A stretch of DNA of 64,000 bases from Roseburia_D yibonii (GCF_014297335.1 NZ_JACOQH010000004.1:1-64000), one strand, 5' to 3'. Counted from the first letter of the stretch, positions 17,270 to 26,357 are shown. The notes: generated from the letters alone by a model not told the origin. A program made the numbers and translations.

Positions 17270-17303
17270 ACGATTGTTGTCCTCTCTTCTTCCTTATCTG
17301 TGA

Positions 17304-17335
17304 CCCAAAGAAAGCTGCCACATAAGTGACAGCTT
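17304..17335 (-). terminator. rpsU: Terminator downstream of rpsU
   Basis: AAGCTGCCAC (17312-17321) pairs with GTGACAGCTT (17326-17335) around a 4-base loop with one G-U pair. The T-tract on the minus strand is short (TCTTT), so it may leak into mtnN. Confidence 0.65.
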
Positions 17336-17346
17336 CTTTCACACAA

Positions 17347-17523
17347 TTAGTTATATTTACGCTTTCTTGCAGCTTCCGATTTTTTCTTACGACGAACGCT
17401 TGGTTTCTCGTAATGTTCTCTCTTACGGATTTCCTGCTGGATACCAGCCTTAGCGCAGTTTCTTTTGAATCTGCGTAAAGCGCTATCTAACGTCTCGTTC
17501 TCTTTTACGATAACATTTGACAT
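17347..17523 (-). CDS. rpsU: 30S ribosomal protein S21
   Basis: A 58-residue protein starting MSNVIVKENETLDSALRRFK and ending in a very basic tail with VRRKKKSEAARKRKY, which is bacterial S21. It joins the small ribosomal subunit near the anti-Shine-Dalgarno sequence. GGAGGGAGG lies about 14 bases upstream of the ATG at 17523. It has its own strong promoter and terminator, so it is probably mostly monocistronic. Confidence 0.96.
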   Translation of the reverse strand: MSNVIVKENETLDSALRRFKRNCAKAGIQQEIRKREHYEKPSVRRKKKSEAARKRKYN

Positions 17524-17602
17524 AGTCTCACACCTAACCTCCCTCCAGTTGCGTATTGTGCATATTCAACTGTTTGGGTAATATTTAATTGCACTATTAG
17601 AT

Positions 17603-17630
17603 ATTATAACAGAAAAATCCCATTCGTCAA
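17603..17630 (-). promoter_or_regulatory. rpsU: rpsU promoter (sigma-A, extended -10)
   Basis: TTGACG (17625-17630), a 16-base spacer and TATAAT (17603-17608), with TG one base before the -10, on the minus strand. A near-consensus promoter, as expected for a ribosomal protein gene. Confidence 0.85.
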
Positions 17631-17665
17631 CTATTTTTCTGAAAAAATATACAAAACACGCAAAT

Positions 17666-20326
17666 TTATTTTATCTGCTGTTCCAGTACCTTTCTTGCTT
17701 CTGCAAGCGCATCTTTGATACCGGCCGGATCCTTTCCACCTGCCTGTGCCATGTTCGGACGTCCGCCGCCGCCACCGCCGACAAGTGCCGCAATGCCCTT
17801 GATCAGATTTCCGGCATGTGCGCCCTGTTTCATCACGGTGTCTGTTGCCATTGCGACGAGATTTACCTTGCCATCTTTTGCGGAGGCAAGTACGATCACA
17901 CCTTCACCAATCTTTTCTTTCAGCTGATCTCCGAGATCACGCAGTCCGTTCATGTCTACGCCGTCTGCCTCTGCCGCAAGCAGTTTGACACCTTTTACTT
18001 CAACGACCTGATCCATGACATCGCCAAGTGCCTCTCTTGCCGCCTTGCTCTTTAAGGATTCGTTTTCACTCTGCAATTCTTTCACTTCTGCCATCAGATG
18101 TTCCAGACGCTCAAGCAGATTTGCCGGAGTTGATTTCACAATCTGGGAAGCTTTGTTTAACTCTTCTTCCATTGCTTTATAATAAGCGAATACGTTGTCG
18201 CCGGTCAGCGCCTCAATACGGCGTGTACCTGCTGAAACACCGCTCTCGGAAATGATCTTAAATGCTACGATATCTCCGGTATTTGCCACATGGGTACCAC
18301 CGCAGAACTCTTTGGAAAATTCGCCCATCGATACGACACGCACAGTCTCTCCGTATTTTTCACCGAACAGAGCCATAGCACCGGTCTTTTTCGCCTCATC
18401 TACTGTCATGATATCGGTGCGCACCGGTAATTTCTCCGCGATCTTTTCATTTACGATCTTCTCAACTCTTGCAAGTTCATCTTCGGTCATTGCCTGAAAA
18501 TGCGTAAAGTCGAAACGGGTACGCTCTCCATCCTGATAGGAACCCGCCTGTTCTACATGTGTTCCAAGCACCTCACGCAGTGCTTTCTGAAGCAGATGTG
18601 TTGCGGAATGGTTCTTGCAGGTAGCTGTGCGGAGTGCTTCATCCACCGCAAGCTCTGCCTCATCACCGGTCTTCATCATTCCGCGGATCAGTTTTCCGAC
18701 ATGTCCGACTTTGCCACCAAGTAATTTGATGGTATCTTCTACCTTGAACTCACCGCTCTCGGTACGGATGATACCCTTATCTCCCTGCTGACCACCCATG
18801 GTCGCATAAAACGGGGTCTGCTCTACGATGATCGTTCCGACATCTCCGTCACTCAATGCCTCCGTGATATCCGTCTCCGTTGTCATTACGATGATCTTCG
18901 ATCTGCAGTTTAACCTGTCATAGCCGACAAATTCTGTGGTAATGGAAGTATCGATGGATTCATAGACTGTAGCGTCTGTTCCCATGTAGTTTGTGACCTT
19001 GCGGGCTTTTCTCGCCTTGTCACGCTGAACTTCCATTGCCTTTTTAAATCCGTCTTCATCTACGGAAAATCCTTTTTCTTCCAGAATCTCTTCTGTCAGA
19101 TCAACCGGGAAACCGTATGTATCATAAAGTTTGAACGCATCCTCACCGGAGAGTACCTTCTCACCTTTTGTTTCCATTTCTTTTTGCATATCGGAAAGGA
19201 TCGCAAGTCCCTGATCGATGGTCTTTGCGAATTTTTCTTCTTCCTGTGTCAGAACCTTGAAGATAAAATCTTTCTTTTCTTCCAGTTCCGGATATCCGTC
19301 CTTGCTTTCGTGGATGACCGTTGCGCACAAATCTGCCAGGAACGCCCCCTTGATACCGAGCATCTTTCCGTGACGGGCCGCACGGCGGATCAGTCTTCTT
19401 AAAACATATCCTCTGCCTTCATTTGACGGCATGATTCCATCCGATACCATAAAGGTAGCTGAACGGATATGATCTGTGATCAGACGGATAGACACATCAT
19501 CCAGAGCGTCTACCTGGTATTTCTTGCCGGAAAGTTCACAGACCTTGTCGCGGATCGCTTTCATCGTATCAATATCGAAGACACAGTCCACATCCTGCAT
19601 AACGACCGCAAGACGCTCCAGTCCCATTCCGGTATCGATATTTTTCTGGGAAAGTTCTTCGTAACCGCCCTTGCCATCGCCTTCAAACTGGGTAAATACA
19701 TTGTTCCAGATCTCCATGAAACGGTCACAGTCACAGCCTACCTTACAATCCGGGCTTCCACAGCCGTATTTTTCTCCACGGTCATAGTAGATCTCAGAGC
19801 AGGGACCACACGGGCCTGCGCCATGCTCCCAGAAGTTGTCACACTCTCCGGTTTCCGGATCACGGTAAAAACGTGTGATGCGGTCTGCCGGAACACCGAT
19901 CTCTTTTGTCCAGATATCAAATGCCTCATCATCTTCTCCGTAAATAGACGGATAAAGCCTGTCCTCCTCAAGACCAAGTACCTTGGTTAAGAACTCCCAT
20001 GACCAGGCGATCGCTTCATGTTTAAAGTAATCTCCAAAAGAGAAGTTTCCAAGCATTTCAAAGAATGTAAGATGTCTTGCTGTCTTACCTACATTTTCAA
20101 TATCTCCGGTACGGACACACTTCTGACAGGTGGTCACTCTTTTGCGCGGCGGGATCTCCTGTCCGGTAAAATAAGGCTTTAACGGTGCCATACCCGCATT
20201 GATCAGCAATAAGCTGTTATCATTGTGCGGTACCAGTGAAAAGCTCTTCATTGCCAGATGTCCTTTGCTTTCAAAAAATTCCAGATACATCCGGCGCAGT
20301 TCGTTTACTCCATATTTCTGTTTCAC
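17666..20326 (-). CDS. alaS: Alanyl-tRNA synthetase
   Basis: 886 residues, full length. The class II catalytic core is at the N-terminus (NELRRMYLEFFESKGH, MAPLKPYFTGQEIPP), followed by the editing domain with zinc-binding HSATHLLQKAL and EFCGGTHVANTGDI, and the C-Ala domain with a glycine-rich GGGGGGRPNMAQAGG. It charges tRNA-Ala and removes mischarged Ser/Gly. No T-box was found upstream. It seems to be co-transcribed with the 47-codon gene just before it. Confidence 0.97.
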   Translation of the reverse strand: MKQKYGVNELRRMYLEFFESKGHLAMKSFSLVPHNDNSLLLINAGMAPLKPYFTGQEIPPRKRVTTCQKCVRTGDIENVGKTARHLTFFEMLGNFSFGDYFKHEAIAWSWEFLTKVLGLEEDRLYPSIYGEDDEAFDIWTKEIGVPADRITRFYRDPETGECDNFWEHGAGPCGPCSEIYYDRGEKYGCGSPDCKVGCDCDRFMEIWNNVFTQFEGDGKGGYEELSQKNIDTGMGLERLAVVMQDVDCVFDIDTMKAIRDKVCELSGKKYQVDALDDVSIRLITDHIRSATFMVSDGIMPSNEGRGYVLRRLIRRAARHGKMLGIKGAFLADLCATVIHESKDGYPELEEKKDFIFKVLTQEEEKFAKTIDQGLAILSDMQKEMETKGEKVLSGEDAFKLYDTYGFPVDLTEEILEEKGFSVDEDGFKKAMEVQRDKARKARKVTNYMGTDATVYESIDTSITTEFVGYDRLNCRSKIIVMTTETDITEALSDGDVGTIIVEQTPFYATMGGQQGDKGIIRTESGEFKVEDTIKLLGGKVGHVGKLIRGMMKTGDEAELAVDEALRTATCKNHSATHLLQKALREVLGTHVEQAGSYQDGERTRFDFTHFQAMTEDELARVEKIVNEKIAEKLPVRTDIMTVDEAKKTGAMALFGEKYGETVRVVSMGEFSKEFCGGTHVANTGDIVAFKIISESGVSAGTRRIEALTGDNVFAYYKAMEEELNKASQIVKSTPANLLERLEHLMAEVKELQSENESLKSKAAREALGDVMDQVVEVKGVKLLAAEADGVDMNGLRDLGDQLKEKIGEGVIVLASAKDGKVNLVAMATDTVMKQGAHAGNLIKGIAALVGGGGGGRPNMAQAGGKDPAGIKDALAEARKVLEQQIK

Positions 20327-20347
20327 AACAACTTTCCTCCAAAAAAT

Positions 20348-20491
20348 CTATTTCTCATCCTGTCCGTCAGGCATCTGCTTTGCATTCCTGTATCCCCGCA
20401 GATTCTTTCCGGCAAAAACTCCGGCAATTCCCACTGCCGCAAGTATGATCATGATGATAACGTATTGTAAAAAATACCCGAAAAACGTCAC
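20348..20491 (-). CDS. Small single-span membrane protein, 47 residues
   Basis: A GTG start at 20491 is preceded by a strong AGGAGG 8 bases upstream, and the frame runs 47 codons to TAG. The sequence begins VTFFGYFLQYVIIMIILAAV, continues as one membrane segment, then turns basic (GKNLRGYRNAKQ) and ends acidic. Similar small proteins occur next to alaS or elsewhere in Lachnospiraceae and are sometimes wrongly called vanadium nitrogenase; nothing here suggests that. The ribosome binding site and a sigma-A promoter upstream support a real gene. Function unknown. Confidence 0.7.
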   Translation of the reverse strand: MTFFGYFLQYVIIMIILAAVGIAGVFAGKNLRGYRNAKQMPDGQDEK

Positions 20492-20554
20492 CTCAATACC
20501 TCCTGTTTTCCTTCTCGCCCATAGAAAAATCCGCGGTGCGGACTTTTGCTACCT

Positions 20555-20583
20555 ATTATATTCCAATTTCAGAAATTTTTCAA
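20555..20583 (-). promoter_or_regulatory. Promoter of the small ORF and alaS (sigma-A)
   Basis: TTGAAA (20578-20583), a 17-base spacer and TATAAT (20555-20560) on the minus strand. The -35 box overlaps the stop codon of the metallo-hydrolase gene. A short stem (TCCGC with GCGGA) followed by five T lies directly downstream and could act as a weak attenuator. Confidence 0.8.
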
Positions 20584-21332
20584 CAAATGCAATCAAATTC
20601 CTGGTTCTCACCTGTGATGTCCACGATACGCTCCGTGAAACGCAGATTCTTTGACTTTTTCTTATAGGCTCCGATCAGGGAATAATCCCGCCACATGTGC
20701 ATCGGAAATACCAGATCCGCGTCCACATGCTGCATAAAGTAATCAAACCCGTCCATGCTGTGCGTTTCAAGCCGCGGATCCAGCACAACAAACGCCGCGT
20801 CAATATGAATTCCATCCAGTTCCGCGATGGCACGCCTGTAATCACGTTTCATTTTTCCATTGATCAGATCACCTGCGCCCTCCATGCTCCAGTCATTCAA
20901 ATCTCCGGCATGATACAGGGTCACTCCATCTGTTTTCACCAGAAACGCAACCCCGGCGTCAGTAGAGCGCAATGTCTTGATCTCCATGCCCCCGACCTCA
21001 TACTTCGTCTGCGGGCGCACAAAAGTCACGCGGTCTTTGACCTCTTTGGGAATTCCATTGCGTGCCAGATAATTGTCTCCCAGCCGGATATCCTTTGAAA
21101 GAATATACTGTATCTTCGGATATTTTTCCACCCATTTCAATGCATTTAGATCAAAATGATCCTGATGCTTGTGGCTTGCGAACAGATAGATTTCCTTCTC
21201 TTTTGAAAATTCCGGTAAAATTCCCTGAAACGCATACCCGGTAATCCGTGCTTTGTCAAACCAGTCAAAGATCAGCACTTTGTTTTCTATTTCCACAACA
21301 AAACAGCTGTGCTGTATAAATAGTATTTTCAT
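20580..21332 (-). CDS. MBL-fold metallo-hydrolase
   Basis: 250 residues. The metal-binding HxHxDH motif is seen at His54-His59 (SHKHQDHF), with further His ligands in LYHAGDLNDW and FPMHMW. It belongs to the broad beta-lactamase_2/UlaG-like group; the substrate cannot be told. Its start is 7 bases after the deaminase gene, so it probably belongs to the same operon as that gene and punA. No signal peptide is seen, so it should be cytoplasmic. Confidence 0.8.
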   Translation of the reverse strand: MKILFIQHSCFVVEIENKVLIFDWFDKARITGYAFQGILPEFSKEKEIYLFASHKHQDHFDLNALKWVEKYPKIQYILSKDIRLGDNYLARNGIPKEVKDRVTFVRPQTKYEVGGMEIKTLRSTDAGVAFLVKTDGVTLYHAGDLNDWSMEGAGDLINGKMKRDYRRAIAELDGIHIDAAFVVLDPRLETHSMDGFDYFMQHVDADLVFPMHMWRDYSLIGAYKKKSKNLRFTERIVDITGENQEFDCIC

Positions 21333-21339
21333 ATCAGCC

Positions 21340-22638
21340 TCATTTCATACGACGGATGATCCGATTTGCTTTTTCATAAATTTCTTCCGGATCAAAGCCG
21401 ATCTCAAATTTTCCATCTTCGTAAAGAATTTTTCCGGCTACCATGGTAAGTTTCACATTCTGCTTACTGCCGGAATACACGATATTTTTTATAAAATTAT
21501 TTTCCGGCTGCATATTGGGCTGCTTTAAATCGATCATAATAAGATCTGCCTTTTTGCCAACCGCAAGTCTGTCACAGGATGAAAGCTGCATCGCTCTGGC
21601 ACCGCCGGCCGTTGCCATATAAAGCACTTCGTCCGCGCTGATGCAGGATGCATCGTGTTCCCTCACTTTTGCAAGTGCTGTCGTAAGAAACATTTCCCGG
21701 AACATGTCCAGACAGTTATTGCTTGCCGGTCCGTCTGTACCGATGGCAAGATTGATCCCTTCTTCCAGGAAGCGCTTCACCGGACAGATACCGCTTGCCA
21801 GCTTTAAGTTTGACGCAGGATTGGTAACCGCTGTCATATGATGTTTCCGAAAGATCTCATAATCTGCATCTTCAAACCATACGCAGTGGTACCCGCCGCC
21901 ACCATACGCATACATACCAAGACTCTCTGTGATCTGGGTCGGTGTCATGCCATAACGCTCTTTGCACTCTAAAACTTCCCGTTTCGTCTCCGAATTATGC
22001 AGCCATACCGGTGCTTTCAGGCGGGAAGCAAGCTTCGCCACACCCTCCATGCGCTCTTTCGAAGTCGTGTACTCCGCGTGGATGCCCGGAACAAAACTGG
22101 TAAGTGGACTAAGCTCATTGATCACATGATAATCTTCCTCCATCTCTTCCACACTGCTCACAAAATCATTGAGTCCACTGGTGAATACCGTACGGAATCC
22201 ACAGTCCGCAGACGCTTTTGCAACGCTGCGTGGAAAATTGTACATATCAAAATTGCTCGTGATGCCGCTGGTCAGATACTCCATGATTCCAAGCACAGAC
22301 AGATCATACACGTCTTCCGCCGTAAGCTGTGCCTCCTTCGGGAATACCTGTTCATTTAACCACTCCTGCAATGGCAGATCATCCGCATAGGAACGCAAAA
22401 ACGTCATCGCGGTATGCGTATGCGCATCCTTAAATCCCGGCATCAGCACATTCCCTGCCACATCAATCTCGCGGTTCCAGATGATCGGCTCGTTTTCACT
22501 GCACACACCGGACACATCCGTACCATCGCCGATATAGCAGATCGTATCCCCTTTTACCCACAGTTCCCCCTCGGTGAGCGCAAAGGTATGATCCTCTTTC
22601 TGCTGCACGATCTTTGCATTATAAAAACGGATATTCAT
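21340..22638 (-). CDS. Amidohydrolase, MTA/SAH deaminase-like
   Basis: 432 residues of the ATZ/TRZ cytosine-deaminase-like amidohydrolase family. Metal ligands are visible in GFKDAHTHTAMTFLR, a later HAEY and HNSETKREV, and IGTDGPASNN. This set is typical of 5'-methylthioadenosine/S-adenosylhomocysteine deaminases (MtaD), which convert the adenosine moiety to inosine. Its partner upstream is an inosine/guanosine phosphorylase, which fits this role. Other aminohydrolase substrates (guanine, N-formimino compounds) remain possible. GGGGG lies before the start. Confidence 0.75.
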   Translation of the reverse strand: MNIRFYNAKIVQQKEDHTFALTEGELWVKGDTICYIGDGTDVSGVCSENEPIIWNREIDVAGNVLMPGFKDAHTHTAMTFLRSYADDLPLQEWLNEQVFPKEAQLTAEDVYDLSVLGIMEYLTSGITSNFDMYNFPRSVAKASADCGFRTVFTSGLNDFVSSVEEMEEDYHVINELSPLTSFVPGIHAEYTTSKERMEGVAKLASRLKAPVWLHNSETKREVLECKERYGMTPTQITESLGMYAYGGGGYHCVWFEDADYEIFRKHHMTAVTNPASNLKLASGICPVKRFLEEGINLAIGTDGPASNNCLDMFREMFLTTALAKVREHDASCISADEVLYMATAGGARAMQLSSCDRLAVGKKADLIMIDLKQPNMQPENNFIKNIVYSGSKQNVKLTMVAGKILYEDGKFEIGFDPEEIYEKANRIIRRMK

Positions 22639-22698
22639 GTAAATTCCCCCTTGTCTGTTTTTCCACGATTGCCGCCGCTATTTTCCGGCAGTATTCGA

Positions 22699-23541
22699 TC
22701 AGGAAAGAACCTCCCTGTTAATATTTTTGATTGACTCTGTCACCAGCTTTTTAAACATCGGTGCCACACGATCCGCCGTTTCCTGAATCTCTCCATGTGT
22801 GAGCGGTGTCGGTGAAATTCCACTGGCAAGATTGGAAATACAGGAAATTCCAACGATCTTCATTCCCATATGATTTGCCGCAACCGCCTCACATGCTGTG
22901 CTCATTCCAACCGCATCCGCGCCAAGTGTACGCGCCATCGTGATCTCTGCCGGTGACTCATACTGCGGTCCGGAAAGCTGTAAATACACACCATCCTTTA
23001 ACGGGATATCATTGTTCAGTGCCGTTTTCCGGACGATCGTCTGCAGATCTTCATCATAAATATGGGACATGTCCGGGAAGCGCACGCCAAGCTCCTCAAT
23101 ATTGGCCCCGCGAAGCGGTGACGGCACAAAACAGGAGATCTGATCTTCAATCAGCATGAAATCTCCCGCCTGAAATCCCTGACGGATCCCGCCTGCCGCA
23201 TTGGTCAAAAACAGTACTTCTGCCCCCATGAGTTTCATCAGTCTTGTTGGCAGCACGACATCTGACATATCGTAACCTTCATAATAATGTACTCTGCCCT
23301 GCATACAGACAACCGGCACATCATCCACATATCCGAAAATAAATCTGCCTTTATGTCCCGGAACGGTTGACACCGGAAATCCTTCGATATCATGATAATC
23401 CAGGGTTGCCTCCACTTTGATGTGATCATCCGCATAATCTCCAAGTCCAGAGCCAAGGATCAGTGCCACTTTCGGTGTAAAATCAATCTTTGCCTTATAA
23501 CTTTCATAACATTTTAATAATTTTTCGTATACTTCATTCAT
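22699..23541 (-). CDS. punA: Purine-nucleoside phosphorylase
   Basis: 280 residues of the trimeric PNP type specific for inosine and guanosine. The phosphate loop is ALILGSGLGDYAD, with VPGHKGRFIFG, the HYYEGYDM motif, LTNAAGG and GMSTACEAVAANHMGM. It releases the base and ribose 1-phosphate, the substrate of DeoB encoded about 12 kb away. The first gene of a probable punA-deaminase-metallo-hydrolase operon; 60 bases separate it from the deaminase gene. Confidence 0.93.
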   Translation of the reverse strand: MNEVYEKLLKCYESYKAKIDFTPKVALILGSGLGDYADDHIKVEATLDYHDIEGFPVSTVPGHKGRFIFGYVDDVPVVCMQGRVHYYEGYDMSDVVLPTRLMKLMGAEVLFLTNAAGGIRQGFQAGDFMLIEDQISCFVPSPLRGANIEELGVRFPDMSHIYDEDLQTIVRKTALNNDIPLKDGVYLQLSGPQYESPAEITMARTLGADAVGMSTACEAVAANHMGMKIVGISCISNLASGISPTPLTHGEIQETADRVAPMFKKLVTESIKNINREVLS

Positions 23542-23609
23542 TTTTTGTTTTCTCCTGCCATTTTATTTGCTCCACAGCCATCCGGCTGCGCATTCGTCTA
23601 TCTCTAATT

Positions 23610-24239
23610 TTAACATTTTTTCTCTACATATGCACCTGTTTTCTTCATGACCTTTTTCCAGTCATACTCCGGCGCAAATTCTTCTGCCGCCTCGCAGATG
23701 GATCGTATTGTTGAAAGATTTTCTTCCAGTTCCTCCGCGATCACCTCCTGCGTTTTTCCTTTTTTCAGCTTTGTACAAACCTGCCGGAAGAGCCGCTGTT
23801 CTTCCCCGACAAGCTTCCCTTCTCCGATGCAGGTATCCACCGTATGCTTCACCGCTTCTTCCCGTCCCATGCTCTTCTCACACGTTCTGAGCCGGTCAAC
23901 GAACTGCGCGTACTCAAGCAGCGTATGGCACTGTTCCATCAGTTCTTTATTCCTGCCAAGGTTGATGTTTAACATCACGACCTTTAATTCCAGTGCCGGA
24001 TCTTCCTCCAGGTTCATGAACGCGTCGGACAACTTTAACACCTGCCGTTCCGGCTGCATATCCCTTCCGTTATAGAACACGAAAAAGCGCGGGGTCGGTA
24101 TCTTTACGAGCTGTCTCCCATAGATCGTCCGCCCACCGCTCCAGCTGCGCAGCTCCTTTTTCTCCCGGAACACCATGCGGAACAACCGGTCTTTGTAACT
24201 GCGGTATACCTGATTTCCTGTTTCTTTTGTTTTGTCCAT
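23610..24239 (-). pseudogene. Rpn-family recombination-promoting nuclease, internally deleted
   Basis: 209 residues. The start (QVYRSYKDRLFRMVFREKKEL) and the part from LVKIPTPRFFVFYNGRDMQPE onward match the Rpn/PD-(D/E)XK transposase-like proteins common in Lachnospiraceae. Between them, family members as I remember them have about 70 residues with the nuclease core (a LENAIYM / LYEHQST region). Here these are replaced by a short RSWSGGRTIYGRQ. The frame is intact but the catalytic core is missing, so it is probably non-functional. The ending is shorter than usual and Glu/Lys-rich. Confidence 0.65.
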
Positions 24240-24460
24240 ATTTTATTTTCCTCCTGTTGCCGCAGGAGCAGTTCTTTGAAAACCCCTGCTTTTTGATTGT
24301 GGAAAAAGCATGAATTTTCTGAAATAACAAGAATGTTTAGAACCGCCGGATGGCGGACAGACGGACTGTTGTCCGGATAGAAAATATGCTTTTATATATT
24401 TATCTTAGCACACGCTGATTCCGGGAACAAATTAAATTATTATAAACTATTGATTGCTGC

Positions 24461-24496
24461 AAAAAAAGCAGACACTACGAATTCGTAATACCTGCT
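24461..24496 (-). terminator. Terminator downstream of the SGNH hydrolase locus
   Basis: A 15-bp stem with three G-U pairs (24467-24481 with 24482-24496, centre GAATTC) is followed on the minus strand by a run of seven T. It lies beyond the second stop codon (24515), which supports 24515-26290 having once been one gene. The remaining 24240-24460 holds only a second GC-rich hairpin near 24352-24380 and no gene that I can see. Confidence 0.75.
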
Positions 24497-24514
24497 TCGC
24501 TTACAAACTATTTT

Positions 24515-24889
24515 TTACCGCACCGGAAACTGCCCGAGGTAATGTCCGTCATCCGCATCCATATTATAGTAATAAACTCCGTCAGAGATCAGTCCTCTCG
24601 CCACCATTCCGTTCCAGTGATAGAACACAACCCTGCCGTACGGATCATAGGAAAATCCGGTCGTGACCAGTGTTCCGTTACTGTTCGCATAACCGTAATC
24701 CCTGCCATTTGCAAACTGGAACCAGCCGGAATCTTCCATCTTTCCGTTTGCATTCAGGTAATACACGCGGTTTCCGACAAATGTGATCTGATCCTTATAC
24801 AGATATCCCTGAGAATCAAAATAGCAGGTGTATCCGACGCTCGGACAGTACTGAAAATTATTAAATACCTCATGGCCTTTTTTGTCCAG
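24515..24889 (-). pseudogene. Detached C-terminal cell-wall-binding repeats of the SGNH hydrolase
   Basis: The reading frame of the upstream gene continues in phase after its stop codon (TAA at 24890-24892). It reads LDKKGHEVFNNFQYCPSVGY, then FDSQGYLYKDQITFVGNRV and further tyrosine/glycine repeats to a final stop at 24515. These are typical cell-wall/choline-binding repeats and end in YLGQFPVR. An internal ATG at 24766 could start an 83-residue piece, but without a ribosome binding site. Either a recent nonsense mutation (for example Tyr to stop) or a sequencing error is likely. Confidence 0.75.
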
Positions 24890-26290
24890 TTAGATGATAT
24901 GCTCTCCGTCGGGATGATAGGTCAGACGGTCTTTCATCGGTGTGCCATCCGCCTGCATATAGTAGGTCCAGTCACCATCAAAATACCAGTCATTGTAAAT
25001 CATGGTTCCATCTTCCTTAAAGTAGTGCGGATTTCCATCTTTGTCTGTATAGCACTCGCCGGTAAACTGATTGCCATCCTTGTCAAAATACCGGATAACA
25101 TTATCCTTCTTCACATACTGGTCGAAAACCTGATGCCCGTCACCATCAAAATACCAGACATGATCCGAATTCGGATCTTTTTGCATGGCATCCTTTACTA
25201 TATGTCCGTTTTCATCGAAATATAACTTATATTCTCCGCTCGAATCATCCACGCGCTTTGATACCGCCGCTGTTCCGTCCTTCTGGAAATACCAGGTATT
25301 TCCATCATAGTCGATCAGTTTATCCCGGACCATTTTGCCGTTTTCATCGTAATAATAGTAATTTCCGTCCTTTTCCACCAGACCATAATGCGGCTTGATC
25401 CCCTCTAATGTAAAATCAGCGATCTTTTTCATGCCTCTTTCATTCGGATGCACATAATCCGCTGTTTCCATGTCATTCTGGCCTTCCAGATTCAGCTCTC
25501 TTAGATCAAGCGCCACCAGATCTTTTTTCTCACAGATATCTTTAATGATCGCAGCCACTTTTTCTGTATCCTGCGCAATGATCTGATAATTCAGCGAATA
25601 GATCGTATGGTATGGGATCAGACAGATGATCTGCGCATCCGGATATTTCTTCTCAATTTTTGTGATCATCGTATAATAGGCATCTCCGAAATCATCTGTC
25701 TTTCCGTAAGTGTATGTTTCCTGCACATTCCCGACATTTGCCGCCCCCTGGGAAAGAATGTCGTTCATTCCGCCAAAGACAAATATTTTATCCGGTACTC
25801 CGTTTTTTCCCAGCTTATCGATTCTGGTATCTGACGCCATATAATAATTTTTTCCGATATGATGCAGATTATCCTCGGTCACTCCGTCCCAGGTGACACG
25901 GGAACCTCCCAGTGATTCATTAACTCCGAGTGTCCAGTCATTCGCCTTTAAGACCTGCATCCACCAGGTATCATCCACTGACATGATCGAATCCTTATAA
26001 TAATTTCCGGCTTCGCTGTAATCCGTGTAATCCTGATAGGTCGTGATGCTGTCCCCCAGAAAAGATACCACTGTATTTCCCGCCTGATAGGTCCTTGTCG
26101 CCTCCTCTACGGTAAGCGGTTCCTGCTCATCCAGTGTATTGCAAAGGTTCAGTTCCTCTACCTGTTCCGTTGTCATACACTTCGGCTGCTCCGGTTCATT
26201 TTCTGCCGCAGATACAGTCGTACCTGCAAAAAGAAGTCCTGCCGCAAGAAGCAGTCCGATGTGCTGTTTTAAGTTCTTTTGTTTCTTCAT
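24890..26290 (-). CDS. Secreted SGNH/GDSL hydrolase with cell-wall-binding repeats, C-terminally truncated
   Basis: 466 residues. A signal peptide (about 1-29, ending TTVSAAE) precedes an SGNH hydrolase domain (about 70-300) with block I FLGDSIT (Ser81), block III GGMND (Asn176) and block V DYVHPNERG (Asp278, His281). From about 300 onward it carries 20-residue Tyr/Gly/Asp repeats (YYYYDENGKMVRDKLIDYDG) of the cell-wall/choline-binding type. It is probably an exported esterase acting on cell-wall or glycan acyl groups. An in-frame TAA cuts off about 125 further residues. A sigma-A-like promoter (TTGACG, 17 bases, TAAGGT) lies at 26323-26351. Confidence 0.85.
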   Translation of the reverse strand: MKKQKNLKQHIGLLLAAGLLFAGTTVSAAENEPEQPKCMTTEQVEELNLCNTLDEQEPLTVEEATRTYQAGNTVVSFLGDSITTYQDYTDYSEAGNYYKDSIMSVDDTWWMQVLKANDWTLGVNESLGGSRVTWDGVTEDNLHHIGKNYYMASDTRIDKLGKNGVPDKIFVFGGMNDILSQGAANVGNVQETYTYGKTDDFGDAYYTMITKIEKKYPDAQIICLIPYHTIYSLNYQIIAQDTEKVAAIIKDICEKKDLVALDLRELNLEGQNDMETADYVHPNERGMKKIADFTLEGIKPHYGLVEKDGNYYYYDENGKMVRDKLIDYDGNTWYFQKDGTAAVSKRVDDSSGEYKLYFDENGHIVKDAMQKDPNSDHVWYFDGDGHQVFDQYVKKDNVIRYFDKDGNQFTGECYTDKDGNPHYFKEDGTMIYNDWYFDGDWTYYMQADGTPMKDRLTYHPDGEHII

Positions 26291-26357
26291 GTTTTTTATC
26301 CCTCACTTTTTTCCCACAACTAACCTTACCTTACCAGACTTTCCACGTCAACCTTTT

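Noticed and set aside
20327..20600. T-box in front of alaS (and likewise argS)
   Set aside because: Neither leader has the conserved T-box core or a specifier stem; both have only simple sigma-A promoters.
24515..24766. A separate 83-residue gene
   Set aside because: It is in the same frame as the upstream hydrolase repeats, has no ribosome binding site and is best read as the detached end of that gene.
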